This document shows, piece by piece, positions 45,951-56,083 of a stretch of 64,000 bases of DNA. A model generated the notes under the pieces. It did no database searches. It saw only the letters and a list, made by a program, of their open reading frames with translations, and had not been told where the DNA came from. Origin of the DNA: Phyllobacterium zundukense (GTDB taxonomy: Bacteria; Pseudomonadota; Alphaproteobacteria; Rhizobiales; Rhizobiaceae). How positions within the stretch are numbered: position 1 is the stretch's first letter; every line of letters begins with the position of its first letter. A program made the position numbers and the translations under genes. The DNA is taken from positions 780,501 through 844,500 of the forward strand of contig NZ_CP017940.1 of assembly GCF_002764115.1 (NCBI RefSeq), given 5' to 3'.

Positions 45951-46817
45951 ATGAAAAAAATCCTCCTCGGTTTCGCAGCTGTCGGTCTTGGTACGATGTT
46001 GGCATTCGGTGGCGCTTACGCTGCTGAAGAAGCCCACAATGCCGCCGAGCCAACGCACTTCCCGATCAAGCATCCCGAACAGCAGGACTGGACCTTCGCC
46101 GGGCCGTTCGGCCACTATGACAAGCAGCAGCTGCAGCGTGGCCTGAAGATCTACAAGGAAGTGTGCTCGGCTTGCCATTCGATGAACTTGGTGCCGTTCC
46201 GCTCGCTTGAGGAACTTGGCTACAGCGAAGCGCAGGTAAAGGCATTCGCGGCAGAATATGAAGTGCCGGATGCGCCTAATGCGGATGGTGAATTTGTCAA
46301 CCGCAAGGCCATTCCTGCCGATCATTTCCCGTCCCCCTATGCGAACCCACAGGCTGCCGCTGCCGCCAATGGCGGCGCGGTTCCGCCGGACTTCTCACTG
46401 ATCGCCAAGGCGCGCGCAGTCGAACGTGGCTTTCCGCAGTTTTTGATTGATATTGTCTGGGGGCAATATCAAGAGGGCGGTCCGGATTACATCCATGCTC
46501 TGCTGACTGGCTTCGGCGAAACGCCGCCGGAAGGTATGCAGATTCCCGAGGGAACGCACTACAATCCATACTTCATTGCCGCCAAGTCACTTGCCATGGC
46601 TCAGCCACTTCAGGATGGTCAGGTGACCTATGATGATGGTTCACCGCAGACGCTGGCTCAGTACTCCAAGGACATTTCGGCCTTCCTGATGTGGGCAGCC
46701 GAACCGCACCTGGAAGAGCGCAAGAAGACCGGTTTCCGTGTCATGATGTTCCTCGTCCTCTTTGCCGGACTGATCTACGTGGCCAAGCGCCGGATCTGGG
46801 CTGACGTCGAGCATTGA
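45951..46817 (+). CDS. petC: Cytochrome c1 of the bc1 complex
   Basis: A 288-residue periplasmic haem protein with a signal peptide (residues 1-24, ending GGAYA, cleavage before AEEAH), the haem c site CSACHSMN (C-x-x-C-H near residue 63), the axial Met region and a C-terminal membrane anchor (VMMFLVLFAGLIYVA). AAGGA eight bases before ATG 45951 decides this start over a GTG at 45927. Last gene of petABC; a terminator follows. Confidence 0.96.
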   Translation: MKKILLGFAAVGLGTMLAFGGAYAAEEAHNAAEPTHFPIKHPEQQDWTFAGPFGHYDKQQLQRGLKIYKEVCSACHSMNLVPFRSLEELGYSEAQVKAFAAEYEVPDAPNADGEFVNRKAIPADHFPSPYANPQAAAAANGGAVPPDFSLIAKARAVERGFPQFLIDIVWGQYQEGGPDYIHALLTGFGETPPEGMQIPEGTHYNPYFIAAKSLAMAQPLQDGQVTYDDGSPQTLAQYSKDISAFLMWAAEPHLEERKKTGFRVMMFLVLFAGLIYVAKRRIWADVEH

Positions 46818-46844
46818 TCCCGGATAAAATTTTGAAGTTGAATG

Positions 46845-46867
46845 GGGCGCTTGGCGCCCTTTTCTTT
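46845..46867 (+). terminator. Terminator of petABC
   Basis: GGGCGC (46845-46850) and GCGCCC (46854-46859) pair around TTG, followed by TTTTCTTTT. It begins 28 bp after the petC stop. Confidence 0.85.
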
Positions 46868-46924
46868 TGAGATGCAGAGCCATTAGATTACGAGTTCCCG
46901 TCAATGGCATGAAGGAGCGATGAG

Positions 46925-47470
46925 ATGGATTCCACCCTAAAGCAGACGCTGGTCGATGCCATTCGCAACATCCCCGATTATCCCAAGCCCGGGGTGATGT
47001 TCCGCGACATCACGACGTTACTCGGCAATGCCCGCGCTTTCCGGCGGGCAGTCGATGAGCTCGTGCATCCATACACAGGCGGCAAGGTGGACAAGGTGGC
47101 GGGCATCGAGGCACGCGGCTTCATCATTGGAGGCGCGATGGCGCATCAGCTCTCGTCGGGTTTCGTACCCATTCGCAAGAAGGGGAAGCTACCGCACGAC
47201 ACGGTAAGCATTGCCTATAGTCTCGAGTACGGCGTTGACGAGATGGAGATGCACCGGGATGCGATCGTGCCTGGCGAGAAGGTTATTCTCGTCGATGACC
47301 TGATAGCGACAGGTGGAACGGCGGAGGGCGCCGTGAAGCTCTTGCAGCAGATGGGCGCCGATATTGTCGGCGCCTGCTTCATCATCGATCTACCGGAGCT
47401 GGGCGGACGCAAGAAGCTGGAAGCGCTCGGTGTCAATGTCCGCACGCTGATCGCTTTCGATGGCCACTAG
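46925..47470 (+). CDS. apt: Adenine phosphoribosyltransferase
   Basis: A 181-residue cytosolic enzyme that makes AMP from adenine and PRPP (purine salvage). It has the family blocks [33 protein letters not shown] and the PRPP-binding loop [19 protein letters not shown] lies eight bases before ATG 46925. Convergent with the MaoC pair, 6 bp between stops. Confidence 0.96.
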   Translation: MDSTLKQTLVDAIRNIPDYPKPGVMFRDITTLLGNARAFRRAVDELVHPYTGGKVDKVAGIEARGFIIGGAMAHQLSSGFVPIRKKGKLPHDTVSIAYSLEYGVDEMEMHRDAIVPGEKVILVDDLIATGGTAEGAVKLLQQMGADIVGACFIIDLPELGGRKKLEALGVNVRTLIAFDGH

Positions 47471-47476
47471 GAACGC

Positions 47477-47947
47477 TTATTCGGGCAGGGCAATCAGCGC
47501 TGCGCTGTCGAACTCGAGAACCTTGTCACCCTTCTGGTTATAGGCGGCTGAGGACATCTGCATCATCGACCAGCCAGTACGCGACTGAAGGGCTCGAATG
47601 CCATTCAATGTTCGCGTAAAGCGGATTGTATCGCCGGCATAAACCGGCTTCAGCCATTTGAGATTTTCGAATCCCGGCGAGGGGCCAAACTGCGGTGGCT
47701 TTTCACCGTGCTCAATCGCTGACCGGACTTCGGCCTTGATGTCTTCCACATTCAACCGCATCCAGATGGCCGTTGTATGCCAGCCCGAGGCGCAGAGCCC
47801 GCCGAAATTGCTTTTCCTCGCGGCTTCCGGGTCGACATGAAAGCGCTGGGGATCGTATTTCGTCGCGAAGGCGATAATCTCTTCGGCCGAGAAAGTGTGG
47901 GTACCAAGGTCCCGCTCCACGCCGATCAACTGTTCGATCCCGCTCAT
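47477..47947 (-). CDS. MaoC-like (R)-hydratase/dehydratase, second copy
   Basis: A 156-residue single hot-dog-fold protein of the MaoC family. The hydratase motif is present: YDPQRFHVDPEAA with the catalytic Asp/His spacing, followed by GGLCASGWHTTAIWMRL. By family it adds or removes water on enoyl-thioesters, but many single-domain MaoC proteins have no known substrate. It is a paralogue of the adjacent upstream gene (about half identical by eye), whose stop overlaps its start by four bases. The two may form a heterodimer. Confidence 0.85.
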   Translation of the reverse strand: MSGIEQLIGVERDLGTHTFSAEEIIAFATKYDPQRFHVDPEAARKSNFGGLCASGWHTTAIWMRLNVEDIKAEVRSAIEHGEKPPQFGPSPGFENLKWLKPVYAGDTIRFTRTLNGIRALQSRTGWSMMQMSSAAYNQKGDKVLEFDSAALIALPE

Positions 47948-48414
47948 GATGCGACTGCCTCCCGCAGGGAAAACATGGCGGTGTGCTCGAGCTCGCAGAC
48001 AATCACACCGTTCTGATTAAAGACCGTGTGGTGTAGCTTGACGAATCCCAGCGAAGGCTTCGACTTGGATGTACGCCGGTCGAGGATCGTCGTCTTTCCC
48101 GTCAGTGTGTCACCAGCAAGAACCGGCTGTTTCCATTTGACGAAGTCGACCCCTGGTGCGCCTTGCGAGGTCGAATCCAGCAGATAGGAGTCGCAAAGCA
48201 TCCGCATGAACATGGAAGCCGTGTGCCAGCCGGAGGCAGCAAGGCCTCCGAGGACACTTGCCTTGCCTGCGGCCTCATCCAGATGGAATGGCTGCGGGTC
48301 GAACTGGCTGGCGAAATCGATGATCTCCTCCGTCGTTACGATTTTTGACCCCAGAGGCCATTCGCTGCCGACGGTAAAGTCTTCGTACGCGTATCGTGGA
48401 GAGTGTTCGCTCAT
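47944..48414 (-). CDS. MaoC-like (R)-hydratase/dehydratase, first copy
   Basis: A 156-residue hot-dog protein of the MaoC family, with FDPQPFHLDEAAG and GGLAASGWHTASMFMRM. It is the same length as, and paralogous to, the next gene, with which it overlaps by four bases. Catalytic Asp and His are kept in both copies. It lies 14 bp downstream of ychF on the same strand. The substrate is unknown. Confidence 0.85.
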   Translation of the reverse strand: MSEHSPRYAYEDFTVGSEWPLGSKIVTTEEIIDFASQFDPQPFHLDEAAGKASVLGGLAASGWHTASMFMRMLCDSYLLDSTSQGAPGVDFVKWKQPVLAGDTLTGKTTILDRRTSKSKPSLGFVKLHHTVFNQNGVIVCELEHTAMFSLREAVAS

Positions 48415-48428
48415 GTTCTGCCTGAAGT

Positions 48429-49532
48429 TTATGTGTTGAACCTGAACAGCATGATGTCGCCATCCTGAACGACATATTCCTTGCCTTCATCACGCGCCTT
48501 GCCGGCTTCCTTGGCCGCTACTTCGCCGCCGAGGTTGACGTAGTCGTTATAGGCGATCGTCTGGGCGCGAATGAAGCCACGCTCGAAATCCGTGTGGATG
48601 ACACCGGCAGCTTGCGGCGCTTTTGAACCACGCTCGACAGTCCACGCGCGGGCTTCCTTCGGTCCCACGGTGAAGTAGGTGATGAGATGGAGCAGCTTGT
48701 ACCCGGCGCGGATCAACCGGTCGAGTCCCGGTTCGTCCAGGTTCATCGCATCCAGATATTCCTTGGCTTCCTCGTCCGGCAACTGTGCAACTTCTGCCTC
48801 GATGGCAGCGGATATAGTAACAGTTTCAGCGCCCTGCTTGGTCGCCATCTCCTCGACTTCTTCGGTATATTCATTGCCGGTTGCAGCATCGCTTTCAGCG
48901 ACATTGCAAACATAGAGAACGGGTTTGGAGGTCAAAAGGTTGAGGTCTTGCAAAATCAACAGCTCTTCAGCCGCTATTCCGTTCAACATGAAGCGAACCG
49001 GTTTGCCCTCCTGAAGCAGGGCCAGAGCCTGTTCCATGACCGGCAGGACAGTCAGCGCTTCCTTGTCCTTGCTGCTGGCGCGCTTGCGGAACTGCACAAT
49101 ACGGCGTTCAAGGCTTTCCAGATCCGACAACATCAGTTCGGTTTCAACTGTCTCGGCATCCGATACAGGGTCGATGCGACCTTCAACATGGGTAATGTCG
49201 TCATCCTCGAAGCAGCGCAGCACATGCACCACGGCATCCACTTCGCGAATGTTGGCAAGAAACTGGTTGCCGAGGCCTTCGCCCTTTGACGCGCCGCGGA
49301 CCAGGCCTGCAATATCGACAAAGCTGATGCGAGTCGGCACGATATTTGCCGATTTGCCGATTTTCGCAATGGCTTGCAAACGCGGATCAGGCACAGCAAC
49401 CTCGCCGGTGTTCGGCTCGATCGTGCAGAAAGGATAGTTCGCAGCCTGGGCGGCGGCCGTCTTGGTCAGGGCGTTGAAAAGCGTCGATTTACCGACATTG
49501 GGCAGGCCAACGATGCCGCATTTGAAACCCAT
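48429..49532 (-). CDS. ychF: Redox-regulated ribosome-binding ATPase YchF (Obg-like)
   Basis: A 367-residue P-loop protein of the Obg/YchF group. G1 is [14 protein letters not shown] (residues 6-19), G3 is [17 protein letters not shown], and the usual NKxD specificity motif is replaced by NVAESD, which explains the ATP preference of the family. The C-terminal TGS domain ends [10 protein letters not shown]. It binds the ribosome and modulates translation and stress responses. Gene order pth-ychF is widely conserved; 12 bp separate them here. Confidence 0.96.
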   Translation of the reverse strand: MGFKCGIVGLPNVGKSTLFNALTKTAAAQAANYPFCTIEPNTGEVAVPDPRLQAIAKIGKSANIVPTRISFVDIAGLVRGASKGEGLGNQFLANIREVDAVVHVLRCFEDDDITHVEGRIDPVSDAETVETELMLSDLESLERRIVQFRKRASSKDKEALTVLPVMEQALALLQEGKPVRFMLNGIAAEELLILQDLNLLTSKPVLYVCNVAESDAATGNEYTEEVEEMATKQGAETVTISAAIEAEVAQLPDEEAKEYLDAMNLDEPGLDRLIRAGYKLLHLITYFTVGPKEARAWTVERGSKAPQAAGVIHTDFERGFIRAQTIAYNDYVNLGGEVAAKEAGKARDEGKEYVVQDGDIMLFRFNT

Positions 49533-49544
49533 AATGTGCGATCC

Positions 49545-50270
49545 TTATTCTTTCTTGCCGAAGAGCTTGTTCAGCATGTCGGCCATGGGGCCGGATTTTG
49601 AAATGGTGACGGCAGGCTTTTGGCTTCGCGCCTGCCGGATATGGCTTTGACCTGCCGGTTTTGCAACCGGCTTTTCTTCCGGTTCACCTGCCGTCTTGCC
49701 GTCATTGCCGAGCGCCAGAGAAACGCGGTTCATGAAACCAGCATCGTCTTTCCTGACAAGCAGCGCGGCATTGGTTGCAATCGCGTCGAGCAACGGCTCA
49801 AGCCAGTCATTATCTGCTTTGGCAAAGTTGCCAAGCACATGGTTTGAGACCATCTCCTTGACGCCGGGATGGCCAATGCCAAGGCGTACGCGGCGGTAAT
49901 CCTTGCCGCAATGGGCGTCGATGGACTTGATACCGTTGTGACCACCTGAGCCGCCGCCCGTCTTCACGCGAATCTTGCCCGAGGGCAGATCGAGCTCGTC
50001 ATAGATGACGACAAGGTCGCTCAGAGCCAGCTTGTAGAAGCGCATGGCTTCGCCAACGGCTTGGCCGGACAGGTTCATGAAGGTCTGGGGTTTAATCAGG
50101 ATGGTCTTTTCGCCTTCGATGGTGCCGTCGGCGATCAGTGCCTGAAATTTCCTGGTCCAAGGCGAAAAACTATGGCGGCGGTGTATTTCATCCGCCGCCA
50201 TGAAACCGATATTGTGCCGGTTTGCAGCATATTGGGAGCCCGGATTGCCAAGACCTGCGATGAGCAGCAC
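49545..50270 (-). CDS. pth: Peptidyl-tRNA hydrolase
   Basis: A 241-residue cytosolic enzyme that releases peptides from prematurely dropped peptidyl-tRNAs. Family blocks: [20 protein letters not shown] (catalytic His in RHNIGF), [10 protein letters not shown] and the central Asp of [11 protein letters not shown], then [14 protein letters not shown]-terminal extension of about 50 residues rich in Lys, Pro and Glu is beyond the core domain. Start GTG 50270 is chosen because GGGAG lies eight bases before it; an upstream TTG has no site. Lies between rplY and ychF. Confidence 0.95.
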   Translation of the reverse strand: MLLIAGLGNPGSQYAANRHNIGFMAADEIHRRHSFSPWTRKFQALIADGTIEGEKTILIKPQTFMNLSGQAVGEAMRFYKLALSDLVVIYDELDLPSGKIRVKTGGGSGGHNGIKSIDAHCGKDYRRVRLGIGHPGVKEMVSNHVLGNFAKADNDWLEPLLDAIATNAALLVRKDDAGFMNRVSLALGNDGKTAGEPEEKPVAKPAGQSHIRQARSQKPAVTISKSGPMADMLNKLFGKKE

Positions 50271-50300
50271 GCGCCTAGCTCCCAATAATCGAGACGACGA

Positions 50301-50933
50301 TTACTCGCCTTCTTTTTCTGCCGTTTCAGTGGTTTCCGCCGCTGCTTCAGTGGTCTCTTCATCAGCGGTAGCATGACCAACAATAGTGGCGATGGTGAAA
50401 TCACGATCCTGAATGACCGGAGTTGCGCCCTTTGGCAGGGTAACAGCGGAAATATGGATCGAGTCGCCGATCTGCAGACCAGTCAGATCGATATCGATCG
50501 AGTCCGGAATGGAGTTTGCTGGAACATGCAATTCGATGTCGTGGCGAACGATGTTGAGGACGCCGCCGCGCTTGATGCCTGGCGAAGCTTCTTCGTTGAG
50601 GAAGTGGATCGGTACATGCACGTTCACAACCGACTTGGCCGATACGCGCAGGAAATCGACGTGGACTGGCTTGTCGCTGACCGGATCAAGCTGGAATTCC
50701 TTCGGAAGGACCTGAATCGACTTGCCATCCAGAAGGATGTTGGCAATCGTCGTCTTGAAGCCGCCACCGTGAATCTTGTAGTACAGCGTCTTGTAATCGA
50801 GGGTAATCGAGATTGGTGCCTGCTTGTCACCATAGATGACTGCTGGCACTTTACCGTTGCGGCGAATTTCCCGGGCGGACCCCTTACCGACCCGTTCGCG
50901 CGCCTCGGCCTTGAGCTCGTATGCTTCGCTCAT
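50301..50933 (-). CDS. rplY: 50S ribosomal protein L25 (Ctc form)
   Basis: A 210-residue 5S rRNA-binding protein of the large subunit. The N-terminal L25 domain ([36 protein letters not shown]) is followed by the C-terminal Ctc beta domain ([20 protein letters not shown]) and an acidic Thr/Glu-rich tail ([19 protein letters not shown]). The long form is usual in alphaproteobacteria. GAAAGGAAA precedes the ATG. First gene of the likely rplY-pth-ychF-MaoC-MaoC transcript. Confidence 0.95.
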   Translation of the reverse strand: MSEAYELKAEARERVGKGSAREIRRNGKVPAVIYGDKQAPISITLDYKTLYYKIHGGGFKTTIANILLDGKSIQVLPKEFQLDPVSDKPVHVDFLRVSAKSVVNVHVPIHFLNEEASPGIKRGGVLNIVRHDIELHVPANSIPDSIDIDLTGLQIGDSIHISAVTLPKGATPVIQDRDFTIATIVGHATADEETTEAAAETTETAEKEGE

Positions 50934-51167
50934 GGCATTTCCTTTCGAGGTTCAAATCTGGAGTGTTTTTCGAGGCCGATTGATGGCTGTACAAAAAACA
51001 TGAAGCGGCCCAATGCTCATCCGGAACCGGATGAAATGACCGCCCCATTCCGCGTTGCCTCCAAGGGTGTCTACGCGGATGGCGGCTCTATAACGGAAAG
51101 ACGGCTGTTGTGCAAGTTTGTTGCTTTGCCTGCAAAAGCAAATCCAACGTGCAGTCCGGTATGCTGA

Positions 51168-52100
51168 TCAGTCGAACAGGCTGGAGACGGATTCTTCCGA
51201 TGCCGTGCGCGAGACTGCTTCGCCGATCAGATCGGAAATCGACAGCACGCGGATATTGTGTGCGGCTTCGATCGCAGGCGTTGGCTGGATGGAGTCAGTG
51301 ATAACCAGTTCCTTGAGCTTGGAGCCACCGATACGGGCGACGGCGCCGCCGGACAGGACGCCATGCGTGATATAGGCCGTAACGCTGGTGGCTCCTTTCG
51401 CCAGAAGGGCTTCGGCTGCGTTGCACAGCGTCCCGCCGGAATCGACGATATCGTCGAACAGCAGGCAGTCCTTGCCGCGTACATCGCCGATGACATTCAT
51501 GACTTCCGACTCGCCTGGGCGATCACGGCGCTTGTCGACGATGGCGAGCTGCGCATCAATGCGCTTTGCCAGCGAGCGGGCACGGACCACGCCGCCAACG
51601 TCGGGCGAAACGACCATGACGTTCGATGTGCCATAGTGGGCGCGGACATCGCGGGCGATGACCGGAACAGCATAGAGATTATCGGTCGGGATATCGAAGA
51701 AGCCCTGGATCTGGCCAGCGTGCAAATCGAGCGTCAGGACGCGGTTCGCACCGGCTTCGGTGATCAGATTGGCGACGAGCTTGGCAGAGATTGGCGTGCG
51801 AGGACCAGGTTTGCGGTCCTGGCGGGCATAACCGAAATAGGGAAGAACGGCTGTGATGCGTTTTGCCGAAGATCTGCGGAACGCATCGATCATGATCAAC
51901 AATTCCATCAGATGATCGTTTGCCGGAAAAGATGTGGATTGCATGACGAAGACGTCTTCGCCGCGGACATTCTCCTGGATCTCGACAAAAATCTCCTGGT
52001 CAGCGAAACGCCGAACGCTGGCCTTTCCTAGGGGAATGTTGAGATATTTGGCGACAGATTCGGCGAGAACACGATTGGAATTGCCCGCGAAGAGTTTCAT
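51168..52100 (-). CDS. prs: Ribose-phosphate pyrophosphokinase
   Basis: A 310-residue cytosolic enzyme that makes PRPP from ribose-5-phosphate and ATP, for nucleotide, His and Trp synthesis. Motifs: [40 protein letters not shown] (flexible loop) and the PRPP-binding [18 protein letters not shown]. Family length. The 234-bp gap to rplY holds no gene. PRPP also feeds apt, nearby in the window. Confidence 0.97.
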   Translation of the reverse strand: MKLFAGNSNRVLAESVAKYLNIPLGKASVRRFADQEIFVEIQENVRGEDVFVMQSTSFPANDHLMELLIMIDAFRRSSAKRITAVLPYFGYARQDRKPGPRTPISAKLVANLITEAGANRVLTLDLHAGQIQGFFDIPTDNLYAVPVIARDVRAHYGTSNVMVVSPDVGGVVRARSLAKRIDAQLAIVDKRRDRPGESEVMNVIGDVRGKDCLLFDDIVDSGGTLCNAAEALLAKGATSVTAYITHGVLSGGAVARIGGSKLKELVITDSIQPTPAIEAAHNIRVLSISDLIGEAVSRTASEESVSSLFD

Positions 52101-52245
52101 GCCGTATTTTCCTCACGTCTTTTTCAGAGCGTCAGCCAAGTAAAGGATATGGCGGGCCTTTTACTGTGCTTGACGCACATTGCAAGCGGGCAAGCAAGAT
52201 TCATGCACAATTCAAGGGGAATATCGCGTAAAACGCGTAAATATG

Positions 52246-52923
52246 TCACGTCTTGGCGCCTGATACCCATGCCAGATAGCCTTGTATAGCCTTGTCCGCG
52301 ATCCCTTCCATGATCTTGGGCGGGACTGTGCTCCACGGATCGGCGCCTCCTCCGGGTACCTTTTCCTGGCCCTGAATGCGGTGAAGACGCGTCCCTGCCG
52401 GGTCGAGTACGTCCCATACATAGATGATCGTTGTCTGGTTGCCGTCGGGAAGTGCGGAGAAATAGCCCTTCATGATATGGGTATTGTCCGTATCGGCTGA
52501 CGTCCCGAGCGTGATACCCTTTTGTTTGGCAAGGGCAGACAATCGCTGCGACAGTGGTGTGGCAGCTGCAATCGGTGCGCCAACGATGGGGGCAAATCGC
52601 AATTTTGCCGCACGTGTTGCGCCAGGCGCGGTCGGCGTGCCGGTCTGGGTGGCTCCGGATGCGGTAACCGTGCTCCCCGCAGCGGCATTGGGAGGTGCCG
52701 GGGCGGTTCCCGGCGTGGTAACTGCCTGCACGCTCGTTGCAGTGGCTGGTGTTCCAGGTGCTGCGGTCGTACCGGCTGCTGTCCCCGGCGCCGTCTGAGT
52801 GCCTTGTGCCGACTGCAGATCAGTTTTTGTAACGCCGATCGGGGATTCCGAGCTGTTACAAGCTGTCAGGGCAAGTCCTGCCAGAACTGCGACTACACAT
52901 GTCAGTGAGTTACGCGACTTCAT
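52246..52923 (-). CDS. Hypothetical lipoprotein with Ala/Thr/Pro-rich linker
   Basis: A 225-residue predicted lipoprotein: signal peptide with lipobox LTAC (Cys near residue 22), then about 90 residues of low-complexity Ala/Thr/Pro/Gly linker, then a C-terminal domain (about 110-225) with repeated strands such as KGYFSALPDGNQTTIIYVWD and DPAGTRLHRIQGQEKV. The C-terminal part is conserved in style in rhizobial lipoproteins of unknown role. The linker probably lets the domain reach across the periplasm. ATG 52923 is chosen; a GTG six bases upstream is also possible. Confidence 0.8.
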   Translation of the reverse strand: MKSRNSLTCVVAVLAGLALTACNSSESPIGVTKTDLQSAQGTQTAPGTAAGTTAAPGTPATATSVQAVTTPGTAPAPPNAAAGSTVTASGATQTGTPTAPGATRAAKLRFAPIVGAPIAAATPLSQRLSALAKQKGITLGTSADTDNTHIMKGYFSALPDGNQTTIIYVWDVLDPAGTRLHRIQGQEKVPGGGADPWSTVPPKIMEGIADKAIQGYLAWVSGAKT

Positions 52924-52988
52924 CTTCACTCAAACCCCGTCATGAGCCACCTGTTAGTCCGCTTAAGAAATAGAAGCAGACAAAAGTT

Positions 52989-54140
52989 TTATTTTACGAT
53001 CAAGTCAAGAGGTTGGCGGGAAAGCGGCTCCGCGTCGCCATTCGTTGTGAGATAGGTACGGCCGAGTGTCATAGCCGTGTTGGTGTCGGAGTCCATAATG
53101 ATCATGTGGGCAAATAGTGTCATATCGGGCTGAATCCGTTCCGGATTGCCGGAATAAAACATAGGCATATCCATCCATGACGGTGTAAAACGGGCCCCGA
53201 CCGAATAACCACAAGCGTTGAGGCGATGGCGGGTCAATTCATGGGCTTCCATCACCTTGGAGTGAGCTTCGAAGACATCGCCGAAAGTGGAGGCAGGTGT
53301 CATGGCAGCTTCGACAGCCAGCAACGCCTCATGGGCAGCTTCGTACAGTTCCTGATGGCGTTTTGACGCCTTGCCGGTCAGTACGGTGCGCATCATGGGA
53401 GCGTGATAATGCCGATAGACGCCGGCCCATTCCAGTGTCAGCTGATCGTTCTTGGTCAGCCTGCGCCGCCCAGCCTTGTAGCGACAAAGAAGGGCATCCT
53501 CGCCCGAGCCGATAATGAACTCATTGGCCGGGTAATCGCCGCCACCGGAAAAGATTGCCGATTGCATGGCAGCGAGGATGGCGCCTTCATCGGCGCCAGC
53601 CTTGATCAGCTTCAACGCCGCTGCGAGTGCTTCGTCGCTCAATTCCGCTGCCTTGCGGCTATAGACGACCTCCGCCGGGCTTTTAAGGAGGCGCAGCTTA
53701 TCGACAACGCCTGAAATATCGACAAGTTGACCAAACGCCGTGAGCTGTTCATCCAGCTTCCGGCCGTTGGCAGCGGTCAGGCCGTGGGTCTGATATTCAA
53801 TGCCGATGCGACGGCCGAGCAAATCGAGGTCGTTCAGCAGCTCACGCAAGTCAGCGGCGGGATTGGCGTTGTCGCGATCGGCCCAGACAATGATGTTCTC
53901 GATATTCGATGTCTGGCGCGCCTGCCGTAGATCGGCGGAGCGCGTCAACAGCACATTGCTGCCATCCGCCTTGACGACGAGACACTGGAAGAAGCAGAAA
54001 CCGAAGGTGTCATAGCCGGTGAGCCAATACATGCTTTCCTGTGCAAACAACAGGATCGCGTCCAGCTTCTGCTCGGCCATCACCATCATGAGCCGGTCGC
54101 GGCGCGCGGCAAATTCTTCCGGTTCGAAATGAAGGGCCAT
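52989..54140 (-). CDS. M24 (creatinase/aminopeptidase P-like) family protein lacking metal ligands
   Basis: A 383-residue pita-bread-fold protein with the creatinase N-terminal domain (about 5-140) and the M24 catalytic domain. The region where metallo-aminopeptidases have D-x-G...D reads LEWAGVYRHYHAPMMRT, so both Asp ligands are replaced (Glu and His). The late Glu ligands are also not evident. This pattern is like creatinase and ectoine hydrolase (DoeA), which cleave C-N bonds without metal. It is therefore more probably an amidinohydrolase or ectoine-type hydrolase than an Xaa-Pro peptidase. ATG 54140 has GGAG eight bases upstream and follows the pgeF stop by 4 bp. Confidence 0.8.
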   Translation of the reverse strand: MALHFEPEEFAARRDRLMMVMAEQKLDAILLFAQESMYWLTGYDTFGFCFFQCLVVKADGSNVLLTRSADLRQARQTSNIENIIVWADRDNANPAADLRELLNDLDLLGRRIGIEYQTHGLTAANGRKLDEQLTAFGQLVDISGVVDKLRLLKSPAEVVYSRKAAELSDEALAAALKLIKAGADEGAILAAMQSAIFSGGGDYPANEFIIGSGEDALLCRYKAGRRRLTKNDQLTLEWAGVYRHYHAPMMRTVLTGKASKRHQELYEAAHEALLAVEAAMTPASTFGDVFEAHSKVMEAHELTRHRLNACGYSVGARFTPSWMDMPMFYSGNPERIQPDMTLFAHMIIMDSDTNTAMTLGRTYLTTNGDAEPLSRQPLDLIVK

Positions 54141-54144
54141 ACTG

Positions 54145-54936
54145 TTACTCCGTAATGGTGATCGCCGAGATCTGGCGGCCGTAATCTGGTTCCTTGCGAT
54201 GAGTCGTCCGGCGGTAGGAGAAGAACTGATCCTCATCGGCGTATGTGCATTGTTCAAGCGCTGAGGCTTTTACCCCGGCGTGTTCAAGCCGCTCTGTGAT
54301 GAAGGCCCACAGGTCGAACATCTTATGGCCATTGTTGGTCGAGTTGCGGAAGAAATCCTTGTAAGAGGGGTTAGTTGCGACAAACTGCTCGTAAAATTCT
54401 GCGCCAACTTCGTAATTGTCGGGACCGATTGTCGGGCCAAGAACCGCTTGAATGCGGTCACGCCGTGCGCCAAGGGAGATCATCGCGTCGACGGTGTTTT
54501 CAAGCACGCCGCTGATGGCGCCGCGCCAACCGGCGTGCGCTGCACCGACGACTTTCGCCTCGGTATCGGCAAAAAGGATCGGTCCGCAATCGGCCGAAAG
54601 TGCGCCAATGACGATACCGGGTGTTGCCGTCACCAATGCATCTGCCGTCGGTCTGCTTCCAGCAAACGGAGTCGTTACGGCGACGACATCAGGGGAATGG
54701 ACCTGGTGCACGGTGACGAGATGGGACAGCGGCGCGCCGAGCGATTCGGCAACGCGTCTGCGGTTCTCCTTGACGTGGTCCTGATTGTCATTCGAACCAC
54801 TGCCGACGTTCAATCCGCGGTAGATGCCGTCTGATACCCCACCTTTGCGGGTGAAAAAGCCATGTGCGATTCGATTCGTCTCGGGGGATCCCAACAGGGA
54901 AGAACGCAATGGGGCAGGTTTGTCGGACGTGAGCAT
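54145..54936 (-). CDS. pgeF: Peptidoglycan editing factor PgeF (YfiH/laccase-domain protein)
   Basis: A 263-residue protein of the DUF152/YfiH family. Metal and catalytic residues are present: VTVHQVHSPDVV (His), ALSADCGPILFAD (Cys) and AAHAGWRGAISGVLENT (His). The family acts as a purine nucleoside phosphorylase/deaminase and, in E. coli, removes mis-incorporated L-Ser from peptidoglycan precursors. Start ATG 54936 follows AAAGGA at nine bases; a TTG at 54990 is open but less likely. Likely cotranscribed with the midA-like gene upstream and the M24 gene downstream. Confidence 0.9.
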   Translation of the reverse strand: MLTSDKPAPLRSSLLGSPETNRIAHGFFTRKGGVSDGIYRGLNVGSGSNDNQDHVKENRRRVAESLGAPLSHLVTVHQVHSPDVVAVTTPFAGSRPTADALVTATPGIVIGALSADCGPILFADTEAKVVGAAHAGWRGAISGVLENTVDAMISLGARRDRIQAVLGPTIGPDNYEVGAEFYEQFVATNPSYKDFFRNSTNNGHKMFDLWAFITERLEHAGVKASALEQCTYADEDQFFSYRRTTHRKEPDYGRQISAITITE

Positions 54937-55000
54937 GCCGGGGGTCCTTTCGAGGCTGGGGATGGTGGTTGAGCAATCGGTTGAAGTCAATTGCCTGTAT

Positions 55001-56083
55001 TCATTTCGCTTCGAACGGGAAAGTGTGCGTAGCGGGATCGGTTACGCAAAGCACCTTGAACAGCGTTCCCATCTGATCCGGTCCGGCTAGCCGCTCCACG
55101 TCAGCACGAATCTGATCCTGAAAGGCGTCCGATTTGCCCTGGCCCAACGCCCCGGCTCGATCCAGCAAGCCCATTGCTATGAGAAATTCGCCTTGGGTCG
55201 TAGCGCTGGTCTTGCAGCCTTCTGCGCGCGCTGCCTGGGCAAGGCTGTAGAAATCTACGTGCGTTGTAAGATCGGCCGCGCCCGGAATGTGCAATACGTC
55301 GACGGCTGAATGGCGGCTCAGCGCTTGCAGTGTGTCGCCAAAGCCTTGCTGCAAGTGACCATAGTCGAACAGGAGCGCAGCGCCGCGCTCTCGGTGTATC
55401 CGTCCGGCGACCTCTTGCATCAAGGCGCTGCGGGCAGGGGCGATTTCAAAGACACTTCCTTCCGGTGCGATATCCTTGGCTGGCGGAAGCAGCGTTTGGT
55501 CAATCGTGCCGGTACCGGCGGCAAGGACAAGGTTCTGGTCGACATCGAGTGCTATCATGCGCTCAACGAACCTGCCTTTTGTCTTCACGTACTGACGCGA
55601 AGGAATGGCGTCGAAGAGTTCATTGGCGACGAGAATAAGCGGACCGGATCCGATGTCTGCGAACTGTTTGTACCAGCCGATAGCGCCCTGGTATTCGGCA
55701 AGTGTCGTTTGCTGGATTTGGGTCAACCGATCGCTGATCTCCACCATGTGGATTTTTACAGCTGCGACGAAATCCGGCGCGATCCTGCGGACGGAGCGGA
55801 TGAGGTCTTTCATCAGCGTGCCGCGTCCAGGGCCGATCTCGCAAAGGACGAATTTGCTCGGAGTGCCAAGGGCCTGCCATGCGTTGACGCACCACACGCC
55901 GACGAGTTCCCCGAACATCTGGCTGACCTCGGGCGCCGTGATGAAATCGCCATCTTTGCCGAATGGTTCGCGCGTCGTGTAGTATCCCGCATCGCGGTCA
56001 AACAGACACATCGCCATGTAATCAGCCACGCTGATAGGGCCGGTGGCTTCGATCTGCCGGATGATGCGCCGCTTCAGATTCAT
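55001..56083 (-). CDS. Class I SAM-dependent methyltransferase, MidA/NDUFAF7 family
   Basis: A 360-residue protein of the COG1565 family. The SAM-binding glycine motif is [17 protein letters not shown] (about 83-99), and [20 protein letters not shown] near residue 35-54 is a hallmark. The mitochondrial homologue NDUFAF7 dimethylates an arginine of a complex I subunit, so a role in complex I assembly is the best guess for the bacterial protein. The gene starts within the last four bases of lgt and is followed by pgeF, an order common in alphaproteobacteria. Confidence 0.9.
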   Translation of the reverse strand: MNLKRRIIRQIEATGPISVADYMAMCLFDRDAGYYTTREPFGKDGDFITAPEVSQMFGELVGVWCVNAWQALGTPSKFVLCEIGPGRGTLMKDLIRSVRRIAPDFVAAVKIHMVEISDRLTQIQQTTLAEYQGAIGWYKQFADIGSGPLILVANELFDAIPSRQYVKTKGRFVERMIALDVDQNLVLAAGTGTIDQTLLPPAKDIAPEGSVFEIAPARSALMQEVAGRIHRERGAALLFDYGHLQQGFGDTLQALSRHSAVDVLHIPGAADLTTHVDFYSLAQAARAEGCKTSATTQGEFLIAMGLLDRAGALGQGKSDAFQDQIRADVERLAGPDQMGTLFKVLCVTDPATHTFPFEAK

